From Sphaerisporangium sp. TRM90804 (lineage in GTDB: Bacteria; Actinomycetota; Actinomycetes; Streptosporangiales; Streptosporangiaceae): 46,724 nucleotides of DNA. Made by a program: the position numbers and the translations under genes. A model generated the notes under the pieces. The model saw only the letters and a list, made by a program, of their open reading frames with translations, was not told the origin of the DNA and made no database searches. Of this stretch, positions 41,376 through 46,724 are shown piece by piece (position 1 is the stretch's first letter; each line of letters starts with the position of its first letter). The stretch lies in NCBI RefSeq assembly GCF_029846175.1, contig NZ_JARWAC010000039.1, forward strand, positions 1 through 46,724, in the 5' to 3' direction.

Positions 41376-42233
41376 ATGGAGGTCACGGCGCCCCCGCCGC
41401 ACGACGGCGGGCTGGCGGTCAGCGATGTGGTGGTGAACTACGGTCCGGTCCGCGCGCTGCGCGGGGTCTCGCTCAGGGTCCCGCCGGGATCGATCGTCAC
41501 CGTCCTCGGCACGAACGGCGCGGGCAAGACGACCCTGTTGCGGGCCATCTCCGGAACGCTGCGCTTCCATCGGGGCGGCATCGCCGCGGGTACCGTCACC
41601 TGGGCGGGCGAACGTCTTTCTGGCATCCCCGCCCCGGCCGTCGTGGCCCGGGGCGTCACGCAGGTGCCCGAGGGGCGCCGCGTGTTCGGGCGGATGACCG
41701 TGGAGGACAACCTGCGCGCCGGCGCGCTGGGCGCCGGAGGCGGCAGGGCCGCCGCTCAGGCGCGCGAGCAGGTGCACAGCCTGTTCCCGGTGCTGGCCGA
41801 GCGCGCCCACCAGCGCGCGGGGCTGCTGTCGGGCGGCGAGCAGCAGATGCTCGCCATCGGCAGGGCCCTGATGGCCCGTCCCTCCCTGCTGCTGCTGGAC
41901 GAGCCCACGCTGGGTCTGGCGCCGCTGGTGGCTGCCCGCATCGCCGAGACGATCCGGCAGATCAACGCGGACGGCACCTCGGTGCTGCTCATCGAGCAGA
42001 ACGCCGCGACCGCGCTGTCGCTCGCCTCGTACGCCTACGTGCTGGAGGTGGGCGAGGTGGCGCTCGAAGGCCCGACCACCGAGCTGGCGCTCGGCGACGA
42101 GGTGCGGCGGCGCTACCTCGGCGTCACCGACGCCCCCGGCGACGGCGCGGGCCGGCCGGGCCCGCCCGGCGACGGCGGCGCGCGGCGCCCCGCGGCGCGT
42201 CCGAGGCCGGCGCTGGCGAGGTGGTTCGCGTGA
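41376..42233 (+). CDS. livF: Branched-chain amino acid/amide ABC transporter ATPase (LivF type)
   Basis: This 285-residue ATPase powers import. Walker A is GTNGAGKTT, the signature is LSGGEQQML, Walker B is LLLLDEPTLGL, and the VPEGRRVFGRMTVEDNL stretch is diagnostic of LivF. The C-terminus is a Pro/Gly/Arg-rich extension of about 35 residues. ATG 41376 has GGAGGAG upstream. It is the first gene of a five-gene operon; the next start overlaps its stop as GTGA. Gene order F-G-H-M-J is reversed compared with enteric liv operons. The substrate could be branched-chain amino acids, urea or amides. Confidence 0.94.
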   Translation: MEVTAPPPHDGGLAVSDVVVNYGPVRALRGVSLRVPPGSIVTVLGTNGAGKTTLLRAISGTLRFHRGGIAAGTVTWAGERLSGIPAPAVVARGVTQVPEGRRVFGRMTVEDNLRAGALGAGGGRAAAQAREQVHSLFPVLAERAHQRAGLLSGGEQQMLAIGRALMARPSLLLLDEPTLGLAPLVAARIAETIRQINADGTSVLLIEQNAATALSLASYAYVLEVGEVALEGPTTELALGDEVRRRYLGVTDAPGDGAGRPGPPGDGGARRPAARPRPALARWFA

Positions 42234-43090
42234 CCACGTCATACCAACCAGACGGTATGTCCGGTTCCGCGGCGACCGGACGGGCCGGGGCGGACCCGGC
42301 ACCGTGGGAGCCGGCCGTGCTGGACGTCAAGGACGTGACCGTGCGGTTCGCGGGGCTCACGGCGCTGGACGGGGTCAGCTTCACCGTCCGGCCCGGGACG
42401 GTGCACGCCGTCATCGGGCCGAACGGCGCCGGCAAGTCGACCTGCTTCAACGTGCTGTCGGGGGTGTACCGGGCCACGTCGGGCAGCGTCCGCTTCGGCG
42501 ACGCCGAGCTGACCGCCCTGGCGCCGCACCGCATCGCCGCGCTCGGCGTGGCACGCACGTTCCAGAACATCGCGCTCTCGCGCCACCTGCCGGTGCTGGA
42601 CAACCTGATGCTCGGCCGCCACCGCCTGACCCGGGCGGGCTTCGTCTCGGCGGGCCTGCGGCTGCCGTCGGCGCGCGCGGAGGCGGCGCTGCACCGGGCG
42701 CGGGCGGCCGAGATCGCCGAGTTCGTCGGCATCGGCGACCGGCTGGGCACCCCGGTGGGGCTGCTGCCGTACGGCGTGCAGAAACGCGTCGAGCTGGCCA
42801 GGGCGCTGTGCATGGAGCCGCGCCTGCTGCTGCTGGACGAGCCCGTCGCCGGCATGACCGGCGGCGAGCGGGAGGAGATCGCCGAGTTGGTCGTCGCGGT
42901 CAGGGAGAGCCTCGGCATCTCGGTGGTGCTCGTCGAGCACGACATGGGCGTGGTGATGCGCCTGGCCGACCGGGTCACCGTGCTGGACTTCGGCCGCCGC
43001 ATCGCCGACGGGACCCCCGAGGAGGTCCAGGCCGATCCGGCGGTCATCCGGGCCTATCTCGGCACAAGCGCGAACGGGGAGCACGCGTGA
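42230..43090 (+). CDS. livG: Branched-chain amino acid/amide ABC transporter ATPase (LivG type)
   Basis: This 286-residue second ATPase subunit has Walker A GPNGAGKST, the ARTFQNIALSRHLPVLDNLMLG stretch of LivG, the signature-like LPYGVQKRVELARAL, Walker B LLLLDEP and a D-loop. The helper motif VLVEHDMGVVM is present. GTG 42230 overlaps the livF stop, with GAGGTGG upstream. The first ~30 residues are not conserved and contain a TetR-like palindrome at DNA level; ATG 42257 is an alternative start. Confidence 0.94.
   Translation: MTTSYQPDGMSGSAATGRAGADPAPWEPAVLDVKDVTVRFAGLTALDGVSFTVRPGTVHAVIGPNGAGKSTCFNVLSGVYRATSGSVRFGDAELTALAPHRIAALGVARTFQNIALSRHLPVLDNLMLGRHRLTRAGFVSAGLRLPSARAEAALHRARAAEIAEFVGIGDRLGTPVGLLPYGVQKRVELARALCMEPRLLLLDEPVAGMTGGEREEIAELVVAVRESLGISVVLVEHDMGVVMRLADRVTVLDFGRRIADGTPEEVQADPAVIRAYLGTSANGEHA
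42240..42259. promoter_or_regulatory. TetR-like palindrome inside the livG 5' end
   Basis: CATACC-8-GGTATG, with internal AACCAGAC, resembles operator sites of actinobacterial TetR-family regulators (ATACCAACC...GGTAT). It lies ten bases after the livG GTG, in a non-conserved coding stretch. No TetR gene is in the window. Confidence 0.35.
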
Positions 43091-43977
43091 TCACGTTTCT
43101 GGAGCTTCTGGTCAACGGCCTCTCCATGGGGTCGGTGTACGCGCTCATCGCCCTGGGATTCGTGATCATCTTCAAGGCCACCGAGGTGGTGAACTTCGCG
43201 CACGCCTCACTGCTGCTGGCAGGCGGCTACGTGGTGGCCCGGCTGCATCCGTTCACCGGCTTCTGGCTCGCGCTGCTGATCGGCGTGGCCTTCGCCGGCC
43301 TGCTGGCGGCACTCGTGGAGTTCCTCATCATCCGCAGGGCGAACGTCGGCTCGCACAGCGTGCTGGCGATCGTCACCATCGGCGTCGACATCGTCATCAC
43401 CACCGAGCTGACCCGGCAGATGGGCACCGAGATCCTCTCGCTCGGCGACCCCTGGGGCGACTCGGTGGTGCACATCGGCGGGGTGACCGTCGCCGAGGTG
43501 CGCATCGTGGCGCTGGGCACGGCCGCGGCGCTGATCACGCTCTTCCTGCTGGCGTTCCGGTACACCGGCTGGGGCGTCGCCATGCGGGCCACCGCCGAGG
43601 ACGCCGAGACCGCGGCCCTGATGGGCATCCGGCTCGGCCGGGTGTCGCTGAGCGCCTGGGCGGTCGCCGGGGCGCTGGCGGCCGTGGCGGCGCTGTTCCT
43701 GTGCGTGTTCCCGACCCCGGGCCTGGACCGCGGCACCTCGTTCGCGGCGATCAAGGCGTTCCCTGCCGCGATCCTGGGCGGCCTGGACTCCACCACCGGG
43801 GCGCTGGCCGGCGGGCTGATCGTCGGCGTCACCGAGGCGCTGATGACCGGTTACCAGAACCAGCTCGCGTTCCTCGGGCGCGGGATCGGCGACGTGGCGC
43901 CGTTCCTCGTCATGCTCGTGATCCTGCTGCTGCGCCCCGCCGGGCTGTTCGGAACGAGGGAGACCGCCCGTGTCTGA
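43087..43977 (+). CDS. livH: Branched-chain amino acid/amide ABC transporter permease (LivH type)
   Basis: This 296-residue permease begins VITFLELLVNGLSMGSVYAL, typical of LivH, with about eight helices. GWGVAMRATAEDAETAALMG is the ATPase-coupling region. Helices near the end read VAPFLVMLVILLLRPAGLFG. The GTG start at 43087 overlaps the livG stop, and an eight-base overlap joins it to livM. Confidence 0.95.
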   Translation: MITFLELLVNGLSMGSVYALIALGFVIIFKATEVVNFAHASLLLAGGYVVARLHPFTGFWLALLIGVAFAGLLAALVEFLIIRRANVGSHSVLAIVTIGVDIVITTELTRQMGTEILSLGDPWGDSVVHIGGVTVAEVRIVALGTAAALITLFLLAFRYTGWGVAMRATAEDAETAALMGIRLGRVSLSAWAVAGALAAVAALFLCVFPTPGLDRGTSFAAIKAFPAAILGGLDSTTGALAGGLIVGVTEALMTGYQNQLAFLGRGIGDVAPFLVMLVILLLRPAGLFGTRETARV

Positions 43978-45175
43978 CGTGACAGCCGCCGGGCGGGCCG
44001 CCCGGGGCCCGGGCTCCGGCGCCGGGACGGCACGGCGGACGGCCCGGTGGGCCGCCTGGGCCGCCGCCGCCCTCGTGGCGATCGCCGTGCCGTTCTACCT
44101 GGACGGCTTCTGGCTGCAGACCGGGCTGTTCGCGATGTCGGCGGCCGTCGGCGCCATCGGGATCAACCTGCTCACCGGGTCCACCGGGCAGCTCTCGATG
44201 GGCCACGCCTTCTTCCTGGCCGTCGGCGCCTACGCCTACGTCTACTTCGCCGACCCCGGGCAGGACGGCGCGCACGCGATCGGCGGCCTCGGCCTGCCCA
44301 CGCCGCTGGCCGTGGTGCTGGCCGTGCTGACCGCCGGCGTCGCCGGCGGCCTGTTCAGCCCCATCGCCGGCCGCCTGAAGGGCGCCTACCTCGGCATCGC
44401 GACGCTGGCGCTGATCTTCCTGGGGCAGCACCTGCTGTTCAACGCCGAGCCGGTCACCGGCGGGTACAACGGCCGCGCGGTCCCGCCGCTGGAGCTGTTC
44501 GGGCTGACCTTCGCCGACACCCCCGAACTGGTGCTGCTGAACGTGCCGTTCGGCGCCCTGGAGCGGCTGTGGTTCCTCGGCCTGCTCCTGGTGCTGGGCG
44601 CCGCCGCGTTCGCGCGGGGCGTGCTGCGCGGCCGTCCGGGGCGGGCGATGAACACCATCCGCGACCACGAGATCGCCGCGGGCGTCATGGGCGTGCCCGT
44701 GGCGCGCTACCGGGCCGGGGTGTTCGTGCTGTCGTCCATGTACGCCGGGCTTGCCGGGGTGATGCTGGCGCTGGTCTTCCAGCGGACCGTGCCGGAGTAC
44801 TTCGGCATGCTGCTGTCCCTCGACTACCTGGCGATGATCGTCATCGGCGGGCTGGGGTCGGTCGGCGGCGCGATCCTCGGCGCGGTCTTCGTCTCGGTGC
44901 TGCCCCAGCTGCTCACCCGCTACAGCGGCACGCTGCCGCTGATCGCCGAGCCCGGCTCCGGCGGGGTCTCCCCCGCCGAGGCCGCCCGCATCCTGTACGG
45001 CGCCGCGGTGGTCGCTGTGGTGCTGTTCCTGCCCGGGGGCCTGCTCGGGCTGCTCGGACGGCTGCGCGGCGCGCCGGGCGGGCGCCGGGCCGTCCTCGGC
45101 CGCGGGCCGGCCCTCCCGTTCTCCCCCCCGCCCGCCTCCCCTTCCACCTCCCCCACCCCCGACACCAGGAGCTGA
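43970..45175 (+). CDS. livM: Branched-chain amino acid/amide ABC transporter permease (LivM type)
   Basis: This 401-residue partner permease has an Ala/Arg-rich N-terminus and then about nine helices. IGINLLTGSTGQLSMGHAFF and AMIVIGGLGSVGGAILGA are the classic LivM stretches. GRPGRAMNTIRDHEIAAGVMG is the coupling loop. A Pro/Ser/Thr-rich tail ends the protein. GTG 43970 overlaps the livH stop by eight bases. The binding-protein gene starts five bases after its stop. Confidence 0.95.
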   Translation: MSDVTAAGRAARGPGSGAGTARRTARWAAWAAAALVAIAVPFYLDGFWLQTGLFAMSAAVGAIGINLLTGSTGQLSMGHAFFLAVGAYAYVYFADPGQDGAHAIGGLGLPTPLAVVLAVLTAGVAGGLFSPIAGRLKGAYLGIATLALIFLGQHLLFNAEPVTGGYNGRAVPPLELFGLTFADTPELVLLNVPFGALERLWFLGLLLVLGAAAFARGVLRGRPGRAMNTIRDHEIAAGVMGVPVARYRAGVFVLSSMYAGLAGVMLALVFQRTVPEYFGMLLSLDYLAMIVIGGLGSVGGAILGAVFVSVLPQLLTRYSGTLPLIAEPGSGGVSPAEAARILYGAAVVAVVLFLPGGLLGLLGRLRGAPGGRRAVLGRGPALPFSPPPASPSTSPTPDTRS

Positions 45176-45180
45176 CCGAC

Positions 45181-46443
45181 ATGGGAAAGTTCGGCATCCG
45201 TACCGGAGCGGCGACGCTCGCGGCGCTCGCGCTGGCGGTCACCGCCTGCGCGAGCGACAAGGCCACGGGCGGCGCCCCCGCCACCGGGGGCGACGGCGTG
45301 AAGACCGGTCCCGGCGTGACCGCGGACAAGATCTCGGTCGGGATGCTCACCGACCTCACCGGGCCGTACGCCTCGCTCGGCAAGAGCATCACCCAGGCGC
45401 AGCAGCTCTACTTCGAGCAGCTCAACGCGCAGGGCGGGGTATGCGGCCGCACGGTGGAGACGGTCGTGCGCGACCACGGCTACGACGCGCAGAAGGCCGT
45501 GGCCGCCTACACCGAGATCGGGCCGAAGTCGGCGGCGGTCAGCCAGTTCATCGGGTCGCCGATGGTCATGGCGCTCAAGCAGCGCATCGAGACCGACAAG
45601 CTGCTCACCCTGCCCATGGCGTGGGCCACGGGCCTGCTGGGCGGCCAGGCCATCCAGGTGACCGGCACCACCTACGACGTGGACATGATCAACGGGGTGG
45701 ACTTCCTGGTCAAGGAGAAGGGCGTCAAGTCGGGCGACAAGATCGGCCACCTGTACTTCGAGGGCGACTACGGCGAGAGCGCGCTCAACGGGTCCAAGCA
45801 CGCGGCCGGCAAGCTCGGCCTCGGCGTCGTGGAGCAGAAGATCAAGGCCACCGACCAGGACATGAGCGCTCAGGTGTCGGCGTTCAAGGCGGCCGGGGTC
45901 AAGGCCGTGCTGGTGTCGGTCGGGCCGCGCCAGGCGGCGTCCCTGGTGGGGGTGGCGGTCGCGCGCGGCATGGACATCCCGTTCGTGGCCAGCAACTCGG
46001 CCTACAGCCCGCAGCTGCTCGGCACGCCCGCCGCGCCGGCGCTGCTCAAGGAGTACTACATCATGACCGCCGCCGCGCCCATGAGCTCGCCGCTGCCGGC
46101 GATCAAGAAGCTGGTCTCCGAGTACCAGGCGAAGTTCTCCGGCCAGCCGGTCGACAGCGGCGTCGGCGCCGGGTACTCCGCCGCGCTGATCGTCGGCGAC
46201 GCGCTGAAGAAGGCGTGCCAGGCCAAGGACCTCAGCCGTGAGGGCATCGTCAAGGCGCACCGCTCGACACCGTCGTGGGACGGCGGTTTCGGCACGCCCA
46301 TGGACTTCTCCCGCATCGACCAGCCGGCGTCCCGCTCGTCCTACATCGTCAAGCCCGACAAGGCGGCGGTCGGCGGCGCGGTCGTCTTCAAGGAGGCGGC
46401 CGTCTCCGACCTCGCCCAGGACTACCAGGTCCCGGTCGGCTGA
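45181..46443 (+). CDS. Periplasmic-binding-protein-type substrate-binding lipoprotein (LivJ family)
   Basis: This 420-residue lipoprotein has a signal peptide with lipobox VTAC and a Gly/Ala-rich tether. A type-I periplasmic fold follows: ISVGMLTDLTGPYASLGKS, YFEQLNAQGGVCGRTVE, VVRDHGYDAQKAV, and GHLYFEGDYGESALNG in the hinge region. Ligands of this family include branched-chain amino acids, urea and short amides. AGGAG precedes ATG 45181. It is the last gene of the operon, so the binding protein is transcribed distally, unlike the peptide importer where it comes first. Confidence 0.93.
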   Translation: MGKFGIRTGAATLAALALAVTACASDKATGGAPATGGDGVKTGPGVTADKISVGMLTDLTGPYASLGKSITQAQQLYFEQLNAQGGVCGRTVETVVRDHGYDAQKAVAAYTEIGPKSAAVSQFIGSPMVMALKQRIETDKLLTLPMAWATGLLGGQAIQVTGTTYDVDMINGVDFLVKEKGVKSGDKIGHLYFEGDYGESALNGSKHAAGKLGLGVVEQKIKATDQDMSAQVSAFKAAGVKAVLVSVGPRQAASLVGVAVARGMDIPFVASNSAYSPQLLGTPAAPALLKEYYIMTAAAPMSSPLPAIKKLVSEYQAKFSGQPVDSGVGAGYSAALIVGDALKKACQAKDLSREGIVKAHRSTPSWDGGFGTPMDFSRIDQPASRSSYIVKPDKAAVGGAVVFKEAAVSDLAQDYQVPVG

Positions 46444-46560
46444 GCCCCCGGTCCGGCCGGCTATGGACCCGGCCGACCGTCGACCGGGCCGGCCACCGAC
46501 CCGGCCGGTCGGTCGTCCCGGCCGGCCACCGGCCCGGCCGGCCGACTGTCCCGGCCGGCC
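46444..46560. repeat. GGCCGG-rich tandem repeat of 33 bp
   Basis: GGCCGGCCACCG recurs at 46487 and 46520, with a partial copy at 46553. The intervening sequence is similar. The many GGCCGG palindromes after the binding-protein stop could terminate transcription. Confidence 0.6.
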
Positions 46561-46595
46561 GGAGCGGCTGCCGCGGGCCCGGTTCCCGCGCGCCG

Positions 46596-46724
46596 GCCGC
46601 GGGGGGCGCCGGGGGGCCGGCGGCGCCCCCCCCCCCCCCCCGGCGGCGCCCCCCCCCGCCCCCCCGCCCCCCCGCCCGGGGGGGCGCCCCCCCGCCCCCC
46701 CCCGCGGCCCCCCCCCCGCCGCCC
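46596..46724. other. Homopolymer-rich sequence end
   Basis: Long C and G runs with almost no A or T are unlike any other part of the window. This most likely reflects low-quality or artefactual sequence at a contig end rather than real DNA. Confidence 0.75.

Overview
This is a very GC-rich stretch of chromosome with GTG starts, GTGA stop/start overlaps, strong GGAGG-type ribosome sites and runs of same-strand genes. It carries an AfsR/SARP-type regulator, a PAP2/diacylglycerol-kinase fusion, a PucR regulator, deazaflavin-type oxidoreductases and FG-GAP-decorated secreted enzymes. Together these point to a filamentous actinomycete, most likely Streptosporangiaceae or a near relative; genus placement is inference. 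No tRNA, rRNA, CRISPR array, transposase or phage module was recognised. The last ~120 bases are nearly pure G/C homopolymer and look like a poor contig end.

Layout. 1-6.7 kb (minus): a membrane phosphatase/lipid kinase fusion, then the methylmalonyl-CoA mutase set (small subunit, B12 subunit, MeaB chaperone GTPase) in one overlapping operon. 6.8-8.6 kb (minus): a PGRP-type amidase and a lone MerB-like organomercurial lyase homologue. 8.7-13.1 kb (plus): a tightly coupled three-peptidase operon (C39-like, S9, M20). 13.3-17 kb: a secreted fasciclin protein, a ~1 kb C-rich gene-free stretch with a 62-bp duplicated element, a SoxR-box-preceded quinone-oxidoreductase-like enzyme, and a TIMP/NTR-like exported protein. 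17.1-20.4 kb: a 1096-residue AfsR-like regulator. 20.5-23.4 kb (minus): two adjacent secreted cell-wall enzymes (CHAP; lysozyme-like) that share an almost identical 792-bp cassette of five FG-GAP-like repeats. 23.6-27 kb: a DDN-type oxidoreductase behind a second SoxR-like box, a terpene-cyclase-fold protein and an acyltransferase-3 membrane protein. 27.4-31.7 kb: a Tat-exported multicopper oxidase and a small membrane protein, diverging from a NarL-type two-component system across paired palindromes. 31.9-36.3 kb (minus): a DUF899 protein and a peptide ABC importer (binding protein plus two permeases, no ATPases). 36.5-41.2 kb: a LuxR regulator, an anti-sigma-type ATPase, PPK2, a START-like protein and PucR. 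41.4-46.4 kb (plus): a complete branched-chain-amino-acid/amide type ABC importer (LivF-G-H-M plus binding protein).

How it fits together. The most notable link is a 20-bp identical sequence (8736-8755 and, on the other strand, 36410-36429). It lies in the same orientation at the head of the peptidase operon and at the head of the peptide-importer operon, next to a divergent LuxR regulator. This suggests a split peptide uptake-and-degradation regulon. Two further regulatory links are visible: two SoxR-like operators each placed in a long-spacer promoter before a redox enzyme, and a 24-bp palindrome between the PucR gene and the Liv-type operon. Functions come from recognisable motifs; regulatory assignments are inferences from sequence symmetry and position.
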